Positions 1 through 7,177 of a DNA stretch of 9,971 nt are shown here, one piece after another. The notes under the pieces were generated by a model. It did not search any database and was not told the origin of the DNA. It was given only the letters and a program-made list of their open reading frames with translations. Location: the NCBI GenBank assembly GCA_013695925.1, contig JACCZO010000466.1, positions 1 to 9,971 on the forward strand, in the 5' to 3' direction. This DNA is from Chthoniobacterales bacterium (GTDB lineage Bacteria > Verrucomicrobiota > Verrucomicrobiia > Chthoniobacterales > UBA10450). Position numbers and translations under genes: made by a program. Positions within the stretch are counted from its first letter, which is position 1. Every line of letters begins with the position of its first letter.

Positions 1-550
1 GCGCGAGAGCGTGCGAGGAAACTTCCATCATGGCGGCCTTGCAGCCGGCGCCGGCCATTTGCGCGAGCATTTCCTGGAGATCGAGCGACTCGGGCGTGGT
101 CCGGGTGGCGGGCAAAACCCGCTCCCCGATTTCGTAGCGCACGGTCCCGATCAACCCGCTGCGCAGCCCGGCGTTTTCACAGATGTGTTTGATCAGGAAG
201 GTGGTCGTCGTCTTGCCGTTTGTCCCGGTGACGCCGGCCATCTTCAACCGCAGCGCGGGTTTTTTGAAAAAAGTGAACGCCAAATCGGCCAGCGCGACGC
301 GGCTGTCCGCGACCACGATGGAAGTGGCGCGGGAATGCGACTCCGAGCGTTCCACCACGATCGCCGACGCGCCTCTCTCGATCGCCTGTTCGGTGAACTT
401 GTGGCCATCCACGGTCGCGCCGCGGACCGCGACGTAGAGGCCGTTCTTCTGCACCCGGCGCGAGTCGTAAAAGATGCCGTCCACCTCGCGGTCGAGCGGG
501 CCGAGGACTTCCTGGACCGGGATGGAGTCTGCGAGAATTTTGAGCTGCAT
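1..550 (-). CDS. murE: MurE, UDP-N-acetylmuramoyl-tripeptide synthetase (partial, C-terminal part outside the window)
   Basis: This Mur ligase adds the third stem-peptide residue (meso-diaminopimelate or lysine) to UDP-MurNAc-L-Ala-D-Glu, using ATP, in the cytoplasm. The minus-strand frame stays open from the ATG at 550-548 to the left edge, giving 183 residues of a protein that is normally about 490-500. Visible motifs are the N-terminal substrate-binding DSR at 29-31, the ATP P-loop GVTGTNGKTTT at 106-116, the TTP motif at 151-153 and MEVSSHAL at 175-182, all typical of MurE. The choice of third amino acid is set by a C-terminal motif (DNPR in DAP-adding enzymes), which lies outside the window. 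The gene follows ftsI by 28 bp in the same direction, which is standard dcw order. No clear Shine-Dalgarno precedes the ATG. The identity is secure. Confidence 0.95.
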   Translation of the reverse strand, partial: MQLKILADSIPVQEVLGPLDREVDGIFYDSRRVQKNGLYVAVRGATVDGHKFTEQAIERGASAIVVERSESHSRATSIVVADSRVALADLAFTFFKKPALRLKMAGVTGTNGKTTTTFLIKHICENAGLRSGLIGTVRYEIGERVLPATRTTPESLDLQEMLAQMAGAGCKAAMMEVSSHALA

Positions 551-578
551 GAGGCGTGGACACGCGAGGCGCGGAAAT

Positions 579-2341
<1,763 letters not shown>

Positions 2342-2345
<4 letters not shown>

Positions 2346-2710
2346 GGGCGGACTCGCTGGTTGACGACCGGCTGGACTTCGTCCTCACCCGCGCGGTGGC
2401 GCGAGGAATTCAGCCTAACGATGCTTTGCTCCGTGATCGGGATCATCTTGAGGTAGCCTTCTTTCAGCCGTTGCTGCAGGGCCGTGCGGGAAGTGAGCGC
2501 AGCGATCTGCACTTTGGCGTCCTCGTTTTGAGTGCGGGTCGCGATTAATTCCTGCTCCAGAGCGCGGCGCTGCACTCCCTGGTGATGGAGCTGGACGCTC
2601 AGATAGACGTAGCTCAATCCCGTGGCGGCGAGGAAGGCCACGATCACGATCCAGCGCGCGAGGGCCGGGGCATCGATCGGGTTGAAATTGTTGCGCCGCC
2701 GCCGGTTCAT
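2342..2710 (-). CDS. ftsL: FtsL-like small bitopic division protein
   Basis: The protein has 122 residues. A basic N-terminus (RRRR at 3-6) is followed by one membrane span (about residues 20-40). A helical, coiled-coil-prone stretch rich in Gln, Glu, Leu and Arg covers about 43-88, and a polar tail ends the protein. Position between rsmH and ftsI, size and topology are those of FtsL, which forms a periplasmic coiled coil with FtsB and helps activate FtsWI at the septum. FtsL sequences diverge strongly, so the call rests on synteny and topology more than on conserved residues. The ATG at 2710 is chosen because it overlaps the rsmH stop by ATGA; the same frame opens further upstream only inside rsmH. 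The stop likewise overlaps the ftsI ATG by 4 bp. Confidence 0.8.
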
Positions 2711-3633
2711 CCGATCCTTTCTGCGACCCGCAGCTTGGCGCTGCGGGAGCGCGGGTTGGCCCGCTGCTCGACCGGGTCGGGCTCGATGGGTTTTGGGGTG
2801 ATAAGGCGCAGGCAATAATCCGGGTTGGGCCGCGGCTCGGGCCACTCGGGGCGGTCGAGCCACGCGCGGCTGCGGTCGCGGAAGAAATTCTTCACGATCC
2901 GGTCTTCGAGAGAATGGAAGGTGATGACCGCGATCCGGCTGCCCGGTTCCAGGCGACTCGTTAGGGCGAGCAAGCCTTCCTCGAGCGCGCCCAGCTCGTC
3001 GTTCACTTTCATCCGCAATGCCTGGAAAACCTGGGTCGCCGGATGCCGGCGCCCGTGGCGTCCCACGATTTTTTCGATTGCCTTGGCGAGGGTGAGAGTT
3101 TCGCGAAAAGGCGTTTCCTTGCGCAGCTTCACGATCTGGCTGGCGATGCGGCGCGCGGCCGGTTCTTCGCCCAGCTCGCGAAAAATCTTCATCAGCTCTT
3201 CTTCCGTGTAGCTGTTGACGACCTCAGCCGCAGTCAGCTCGCGCCCCGGATCCATTCGCATGTCGAGCGGGCCGTTGCGCATCAGGCTGAAACCGCGGTC
3301 GGCGTTCTCGAGCTGCCGCGAAGAAACGCCGAGGTCGAGAAGCGCCCCGCCGATTTGCGCGATTCCGAGTTCGTCGAGGACGCGCCCCGCGTCGCGAAAA
3401 TTGGCCCGGCGCAAAGTGACGCGCTTGCCGAAATTCGTCAGGCGGGTACTCGCGAATTCGACCGCGTCCGGGTCCTGGTCGAGCGCCAGCACGTCGGCCC
3501 CGGTGTGCAGAATCGCTTCGGTGTGGCCACCGCCACCGCAGGTCCCGTCGAGCACGAGCGAGCCCGGACGCGGCGCGAGCAATTCGATTGTTTCGCTCGC
3601 GAGCACCGGGCTGTGATAGGTGAAGTCTTCCAT
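2707..3633 (-). CDS. rsmH: RsmH (MraW), 16S rRNA m4C1402 methyltransferase
   Basis: This S-adenosylmethionine-dependent enzyme N4-methylates C1402 of 16S rRNA in the ribosomal P-site region. From the chosen start it has 308 residues (E. coli RsmH has 313). The SAM-binding signature LDGTCGGGGHT is at 28-38 and the acidic LDQD at 51-54. The family motifs LDLGVSSRQLE (99-109), PLDMRMD (122-128), FQALRMKVNDELG (203-215) and VITFHSLEDR (236-245) follow, and the C-terminus has the usual RSAKLRVAER ending. An in-frame ATG exists 75 bases upstream (3708), but the internal ATG at 3633 is preferred. It has a perfect AGGAGG eight bases upstream, and the predicted N-terminus then starts right before the conserved YHSPVL. 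The stop overlaps the ftsL start. Confidence 0.96.
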   Translation of the reverse strand: MEDFTYHSPVLASETIELLAPRPGSLVLDGTCGGGGHTEAILHTGADVLALDQDPDAVEFASTRLTNFGKRVTLRRANFRDAGRVLDELGIAQIGGALLDLGVSSRQLENADRGFSLMRNGPLDMRMDPGRELTAAEVVNSYTEEELMKIFRELGEEPAARRIASQIVKLRKETPFRETLTLAKAIEKIVGRHGRRHPATQVFQALRMKVNDELGALEEGLLALTSRLEPGSRIAVITFHSLEDRIVKNFFRDRSRAWLDRPEWPEPRPNPDYCLRLITPKPIEPDPVEQRANPRSRSAKLRVAERIG

Positions 3634-3641
3634 ATCCTGCG

Positions 3642-3648
3642 CCTCCTC
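3642..3648 (-). promoter_or_regulatory. Shine-Dalgarno of rsmH
   Basis: On the minus strand this reads GAGGAGG, with AGGAGG ending 8 nt before the ATG at 3633. It is the strongest ribosome binding site seen in the window and decides the rsmH start against the upstream ATG at 3708. Confidence 0.8.
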
Positions 3649-3714
3649 ATTGATGAGCAGCGGACCGGTCGCGAAGCGGATGGGCCGTTCATATAACAGT
3701 GCATTCATCTGCGG

Positions 3715-4173
3715 CTAGAGTCCGACCATGTTGGCCACGTGCTGATAGGTGGGATGCTCCTCGGCGTGGGCGAGCTCGCGCTGCTTCACGTTCCAGATCT
3801 CGAAACGCCCGCGACCGCCGACGAGGACGATCTCACGCTTCAAATCCAGCTTTTTGCAAAGATCATCCGGCAGGACGAGGCGACCTTGCTTATCGGAGGC
3901 GCCGTGCTGGGCCTGGGAATGGAGCTGGCGCAGAAAGACCCGCAGCTCGCGCGGCGTCACGCCGGGCGAGGTTGCGGCCGCGGCGCTGATTTGCTCGAAT
4001 TCCTGAGGCGGCATAACGAGGAGAAATTGACCGCTCGGTTCGGGGACCATGAGGAACTCTTCGCCGGCCCCGTTGCGCCGCCAGCGGGCGGGGATAGTGA
4101 CCCGATGTTTCTCGTCGAGTTGATGACGAAATTCTCCCGCGTAAAAAGCTGAGTTTGAAAAGACCGAATCCAT
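3715..4173 (-). CDS. mraZ: MraZ, transcriptional regulator of the dcw cluster
   Basis: The protein has 152 residues with two SpoVT/AbrB-type swapped-hairpin domains, each carrying the MraZ signature: DEKHRVTIP at 20-28 and DKQGRLVLP at 94-102. MraZ forms ring oligomers and binds short direct repeats upstream of its own gene, usually repressing the division and cell wall operon. Here a matching repeat array lies 17-57 bp upstream of the start. The first signature has His where Gly is usual (DxKGR), while the second is canonical. It is the first gene of the operon; rsmH follows 81 bp downstream from its chosen start. No obvious Shine-Dalgarno precedes the ATG at 4173, but no alternative start upstream of the first domain is better. 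Confidence 0.95.
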   Translation of the reverse strand: MDSVFSNSAFYAGEFRHQLDEKHRVTIPARWRRNGAGEEFLMVPEPSGQFLLVMPPQEFEQISAAAATSPGVTPRELRVFLRQLHSQAQHGASDKQGRLVLPDDLCKKLDLKREIVLVGGRGRFEIWNVKQRELAHAEEHPTYQHVANMVGL

Positions 4174-4190
4174 GCCGCAGGAGAATTAAA

Positions 4191-4230
4191 CCAATTTAAT
4201 CCACTCCCCCCCACTTTAAACCACTACGAA
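4191..4230 (-). promoter_or_regulatory. MraZ box: four direct repeats at 10-bp pitch
   Basis: On the minus strand, four pentamer cores sit at an exact 10-bp spacing: AGTGG at 4225-4221, 4215-4211 and 4205-4201, then ATTGG at 4195-4191. On the plus strand they read as four 10-mers beginning CCACT or CCAAT at 4191, 4201, 4211 and 4221. Known MraZ sites are short GT-rich pentamers (TGGGN in E. coli, AAAGTGK-type in mycoplasmas) with about 10-bp periodicity, one helical turn, so that a MraZ ring can contact several. The array covers the putative promoter spacer, the -10 element and the expected start point, which suggests autorepression by MraZ. Position, number and pitch are seen directly; the binding is inferred. 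Confidence 0.8.
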
Positions 4231-4243
4231 TTTCGCGGGTCAA
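4215..4243 (-). promoter_or_regulatory. Putative sigma70-type promoter of the mraZ operon
   Basis: On the minus strand, a -35 element TTGACC (4243-4238) is separated by exactly 17 bp from a -10-like TTTAAA (4220-4215). A run of A/T (ATTTATTTTA, 4253-4244) lies directly upstream, like an UP element. Transcription would start near 4208, about 35 bp before the mraZ ATG, inside the MraZ box. The -10 matches only 4 of 6 consensus positions. Confidence 0.6.
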
Positions 4244-4300
4244 TAAAATAAATGCCGGTTTGCACGCTTTTCTTTGGCTTCGTAAATTCTGACGCCGCCC

Positions 4301-4777
4301 ATGTTTCGACCGTTTCTTACTTTCAGCGCCGTTCTGGCTTTGACTGCCGGTGCCGGACTGGTGCTCGCCCAAGCGCCCGATGATGCGGTCCGGGTGACCG
4401 TGACGATGAACCCCGACGGCTCAAAGACCGTTTATCAGACGGACGCGGCCAATCGCCGCTCCACCGCGACCACCACGGGAGCGAACGGGAAAGCCCAGGG
4501 AAAGATCGTCTACAAACTAGATGGGGCGGGCCGCTACGAGAGTGGGGAGGTCTTCGCAGCCGACGGAAGCCTGCGGTTCAAGACTCGTTATCGCTACGAC
4601 ACAGCCGGTCATCTTCTTGAAGAAGCGCAACTGGCAAAAGACGACTCGGTTCGGAACAGGATTGTTTTCAGCTACGATGCAACGGGTCACTCGGCTGGCT
4701 ACGCGATTTATGACGGCGATGGCCGTCTGCTCGGACGAACCACCGCGAAGAAGCCGGCTGCCCGCGGCAAACCGTAG
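4301..4777 (+). CDS. Small secreted protein with four 26-residue YD-like repeats
   Basis: The protein has 158 residues. Residues 1-25 form a signal peptide: Arg3, a hydrophobic core, and cleavage after an AQA-type site near 23-25. The mature part contains four tandem repeats of exactly 26 residues, at 45-70, 71-96, 97-122 and 123-148. Each opens with Y/F-x-x-D-x-x-G/N-R/H (YQTDAANR, YKLDGAGR, YRYDTAGH, FSYDATGH). Three of the four also have an N/D-G turn near position 18-19, and the third has DD there. This resembles RHS/YD repeats, which form beta-hairpin shells, but the protein is far too short to be an RHS toxin and has no C-terminal effector domain. The tail is basic (KKPAARGKP). It is probably exported to the periplasm or cell surface. 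The gene is divergent from mraZ with no clear Shine-Dalgarno. Function is unknown; carbohydrate or protein binding is a guess. Confidence 0.75.
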   Translation: MFRPFLTFSAVLALTAGAGLVLAQAPDDAVRVTVTMNPDGSKTVYQTDAANRRSTATTTGANGKAQGKIVYKLDGAGRYESGEVFAADGSLRFKTRYRYDTAGHLLEEAQLAKDDSVRNRIVFSYDATGHSAGYAIYDGDGRLLGRTTAKKPAARGKP

Positions 4778-4827
4778 TCCAGTGAGTTTTTGCAAAGTGA
4801 ACAGATTGCGCTTGGGAGCAGCTGCGT

Positions 4828-4878
4828 CGGAGGGCGGCTTTGCAAGCCGTCCAAGCCGGGTTGCAAACCCGGCCTCCG
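4828..4878. repeat. REP-like Y-shaped double-hairpin element
   Basis: The outer arms CGGAGG (4828-4833) and CCTCCG (4873-4878) are complementary and enclose two hairpins in tandem. The first pairs 4834-4840 with 4844-4850 around loop TGC. The second pairs 4855-4862 with 4866-4873 around loop GCA, with all eight pairs Watson-Crick. The whole can fold into a three-way junction. A 7-bp direct repeat TGGGAGC flanks it (4813-4819 and 4883-4889). No T-tract follows either hairpin, so it is not a standard intrinsic terminator. It sits between the secreted repeat protein and exbB, and the form is that of a dispersed REP/MITE-like intergenic element. Copy number cannot be judged from one copy. Confidence 0.7.
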
Positions 4879-4999
4879 TGGCTGGGAGCGGTTTCTTTGG
4901 ATCAGAAGTTGAAAACTCATTGCACTAGAATGCGAACGGCCTCTTTTTCATTCGTTAGGTGGCGAATCGCGCGACTTGCCAGCAAAGGCAAAGAGAGTT

Positions 5000-5005
5000 A
5001 AGAGG
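5000..5005 (+). promoter_or_regulatory. Shine-Dalgarno of the exbB-like gene
   Basis: AAGAGG ends 7 nt before the ATG at 5013. It supports that start over a GTG at 4959 in the same frame. Confidence 0.6.
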
Positions 5006-5012
5006 TCTCCGC

Positions 5013-5687
5013 ATGATCGATTACATCCAGAAGGGTGGTTTCCTCATGTGGCCCATCCTGGTCTGCAGCATCATCTCGATCGCCGTTTTCGCGGAACGGC
5101 TTTTTTATTTTCATCGCGCCACGATTCACGTGGGCGAATTTCTTCAGGGGCTATCCAATCTCCTGCAACGGCGCAACTTCGCCGAGGCCTTGCATGAATG
5201 CGCCGGCACGCCTGGTCCGGTCGCGCGCGTCATCCATTCCGCGATCATTCGCCACGATGCGCCGCGGGCCGAGCTGCGGGAGATCGTGCAGGAAGCCGGA
5301 CAGCTCGAGGTGCCGAAGCTAGAGCGCTTTCTCGGCGTGCTCGCTACCCTGGCCTACCTGGCGCCACTCATTGGTTTGTTAGGCACGGTCGCCGGGATGA
5401 TCGAGGCCTTCGGTCTGGTCTCTTCCAATGGCGGTTACGCCACCGTGACGGAGCTTTCCAGCGGGATTTACAAGAGCCTGCTTACGACCGCCGCCGGCCT
5501 GGTCGTCGCGACTCCGACTTTTGTCGGTTATAGCTATCTCTCCTCGCGAGTGAACACCCTCTTGCACGACATGGAGCGCGCGGGAATCGAAGTAGTGCAT
5601 ATGCTGACCGATCATGCGCCTTCCGCCGAGATCATCAGCTTTCAACAGGCGCAGGAAAAAGAGGCGCTGCGCCGAGGCGAACGCTGA
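5013..5687 (+). CDS. exbB: MotA/TolQ/ExbB-family proton channel protein
   Basis: This inner-membrane subunit forms, with ExbD/TolR, the proton-driven motor that powers TonB- or TolA-type proteins. From the ATG at 5013 it has 224 residues. Spans are visible at about 9-33 (GGFLMWPILVCSI onwards), 108-133 and 152-176. The family signature LAPLIGLLGTVAGMIEAF covers 116-133, and the third span contains the TTAAGLVVATP stretch (158-168). A cytoplasmic loop of about 75 residues lies between the first two spans, as in ExbB/TolQ. It is the first gene of an exbB-exbD-tonB set. Whether it energises TonB-dependent receptors or a Tol-Pal-like process cannot be settled by sequence alone, but the TonB-like gene nearby favours the former. 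The 66-codon-further GTG frame extension upstream is not needed for any domain. Confidence 0.9.
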   Translation: MIDYIQKGGFLMWPILVCSIISIAVFAERLFYFHRATIHVGEFLQGLSNLLQRRNFAEALHECAGTPGPVARVIHSAIIRHDAPRAELREIVQEAGQLEVPKLERFLGVLATLAYLAPLIGLLGTVAGMIEAFGLVSSNGGYATVTELSSGIYKSLLTTAAGLVVATPTFVGYSYLSSRVNTLLHDMERAGIEVVHMLTDHAPSAEIISFQQAQEKEALRRGER

Positions 5688-5754
5688 ACGCGGCGGTCTT
5701 CGTTCTCGCGCCTAACGAGCCGTAACGGATGCGTAGCAACGGCCGGGTTTTCAA

Positions 5755-6159
5755 ATGAAGCTTTCCCGGACGACCAGCATCAGCTTCGGCTGGCTCTATG
5801 TCTTTCCGCTGCTGGATGTGGTTTTTCTCCTCATCTTTTTCTTTCTCCTCAGCTCGAGCTTCGTTCTTCAGCCCGGGATCGCGGTGACGGTTCCTTTCTC
5901 CCATTTCACCCTCGGTCCGCAACCCAACCAGCAAATCATCAGCATTACAGCCGGCCCGAATCCGGCGATTTATTTGCGCGATCAGAAAGTCACACTCGAG
6001 CAGCTCGGCCCGGCGCTTGACCTTACGAAGCGGGAAGGCCGCTCGATCGTGATCAAGGCCGACCGGCTCGTTTCCTATGATCTCGTGATGGCGGTCACGA
6101 ATGCCGCTCTCGAGCGTGGGATCACCTCGGTTTCACTCGCCACCACCCCGCAACAGTGA
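5755..6159 (+). CDS. exbD: ExbD/TolR-family biopolymer transport protein
   Basis: This is the partner of the upstream ExbB-like channel: a bitopic inner-membrane protein whose transmembrane aspartate carries protons. It has 134 residues. A short N-terminus leads into one span (about 14-36) with PLLDVVFLLIFFFLL. Asp21 is the conserved protonatable residue (Asp25 in E. coli ExbD, Asp23 in TolR). A periplasmic domain follows (about 40-130) with the family's VxxxxDxxVxYxxVxxVxxxA-like C-terminal helix (VIKADRLVSYDLVMAVTNAA, 98-117). It begins 67 bp after the exbB stop with no visible Shine-Dalgarno, and its TGA overlaps the next gene's GTG start. Confidence 0.92.
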   Translation: MKLSRTTSISFGWLYVFPLLDVVFLLIFFFLLSSSFVLQPGIAVTVPFSHFTLGPQPNQQIISITAGPNPAIYLRDQKVTLEQLGPALDLTKREGRSIVIKADRLVSYDLVMAVTNAALERGITSVSLATTPQQ

Positions 6160-6938
6160 GCGCAGAGAGTTACGCCACTGGACCGGACGGTCTGCTTTTT
6201 CACTGGGAGGGTCCGCGCCGGCGAAAAGTCGCGATCGCTGGTTTCCTTGTCGCCTCAGTCGCGCTGCACGCGCTTTGTTTCTATTTGTTCCAAGTCGTCT
6301 ATCCGCCGGCCATCTCGCTTCTGCCGCCGCCGGCCCAGGTTAATCTGATCGCGCCCACCTCGGCGGAAGCGCGGACGTTCCTGAGCTGGCTCGAAGCGGA
6401 GGACCCGGCGCTCGCTTCGCAGACGCAGCGCCCCGCCGACGCGCGCGCTTTTCAACTGCCGAAGCTCGCACATGTGCCTTCTTATCTCGCGGTGCCTCCC
6501 AAGCTGAAGGAATTACCGGCACCCCGGATTTCACCGATTGCTCCTTCTGCGATGCCACCGGGACCGGTTCCAGTCGCGGTGGCGTCGCCGGCTTCGCCCG
6601 CGCAACCAGCGCCCACCGTGCTGATTTTTTCGGACGCGCTGCGTGGACTGCCGGTCACTCATCAGGAACTGAAATTCCGCACTTCCCTGCGGGATGCCCC
6701 GCAGAGCGTGCACTTTCGAATCGCGGTCGATTCGTTAGGCACAGTCCGCTATGCTTTTCTCGAGCAATCCTCGGGCGACCCCGCGCTCGACGAACAAGCC
6801 CGGCATTCCCTCGCGCTCTGCCGTTTCGAAATGAAACCGAAACCGGGGCCCGATGACGCGCTCACCTGGGCGACCGCGAGCTTCGAATTTGGGACCGATC
6901 TCGCCGTGCCGCCGGGCGCCGCGGAGCGTGCGCCATGA
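6156..6938 (+). CDS. tonB: TonB-like energy transducer protein
   Basis: The protein has 260 residues and uses a GTG start that overlaps the exbD stop (GTGA), implying translational coupling. It has a basic cytoplasmic N-terminus (RRRK at 21-24) and one membrane span (about 25-47). A Pro/Ala-rich periplasmic linker follows (about 50-155, densest at 120-153). The C-terminal domain (about 180-246) has the TonB pattern: FRIAVDSLGTVRYAFLEQSSG at 188-207 plus one residue, then LDEQARHSLALCRFE (211-225). This matches the 'G-x-V-x-x-A-x-x-x-x-S-S-G-x-x-x-L-D-x-x-A' theme of TonB C-termini. It would span the periplasm and pass motor force from ExbB/ExbD to outer-membrane receptors. The domain is a divergent TonB, and a TolA-like role is possible. 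The stop overlaps the next start by ATGA. Confidence 0.8.
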   Translation: MSAESYATGPDGLLFHWEGPRRRKVAIAGFLVASVALHALCFYLFQVVYPPAISLLPPPAQVNLIAPTSAEARTFLSWLEAEDPALASQTQRPADARAFQLPKLAHVPSYLAVPPKLKELPAPRISPIAPSAMPPGPVPVAVASPASPAQPAPTVLIFSDALRGLPVTHQELKFRTSLRDAPQSVHFRIAVDSLGTVRYAFLEQSSGDPALDEQARHSLALCRFEMKPKPGPDDALTWATASFEFGTDLAVPPGAAERAP

Positions 6939-7174
6939 TCCGGGTCAGTCTGGCGGCGCTGGTCACGATTTATCTGCTGCTTTTTCTTGCGGCGGTTTTT
7001 CTCCTCTGGATAGTTGGCGAGTGGAATCGTCGACGCCGCGAGCAGCGGGCGCTGCGCCACCGTCTGCGGTGTGTGATTTGCGCTTTCGAGTTCGAAGACC
7101 GAACGACGACGCTTCTGCCCCGGTGTCCGCGCTGCGGCAGCCTGAACGAACGTTTTAAACTGGATCGTATTTAA
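6935..7174 (+). CDS. Small membrane-anchored zinc-ribbon protein, function unknown
   Basis: The protein has 79 residues. One N-terminal membrane span (about 5-29) is followed by a strongly basic stretch (RRRREQRALRHRLR, 32-45). A zinc-ribbon-like C-terminal domain then carries two CxxC knuckles, Cys46-Cys49 and Cys64-Cys67, with a CX2C-X14-CX2C spacing. The positive-inside rule puts the metal-binding part in the cytoplasm. I do not recognise a named family. The ATG overlaps the tonB-like stop by 4 bp and the guaB3 gene begins 3 bp after its stop, so all three are almost certainly co-transcribed. The four cysteines, the tight packing and the normal codon use argue that it is a real gene. Confidence 0.75.
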   Translation: MIRVSLAALVTIYLLLFLAAVFLLWIVGEWNRRRREQRALRHRLRCVICAFEFEDRTTTLLPRCPRCGSLNERFKLDRI

Positions 7175-7177
7175 ACC

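Noticed and set aside
4260..4288. Plus-strand promoter for the secreted protein (TTGCAC, 17 bp, TAAATT)
   Set aside because: Only 3 of 6 and 4 of 6 consensus matches, and the start would fall almost at the ATG; too weak to list.
4834..4873. Intrinsic terminator after the secreted repeat protein
   Set aside because: The hairpins are strong but neither is followed by a T-run; the double-hairpin layout fits a repeat element better.
4926..4931. -10-like TAGAAT upstream of exbB
   Set aside because: No acceptable -35 at 16-18 bp spacing; the TTGAAA nearby is only 11 bp away.
4959..5012. GTG start adding 18 residues to the ExbB-like protein
   Set aside because: The extension is polar and unlike the family N-terminus; the ATG at 5013 has an AAGAGG at proper spacing.
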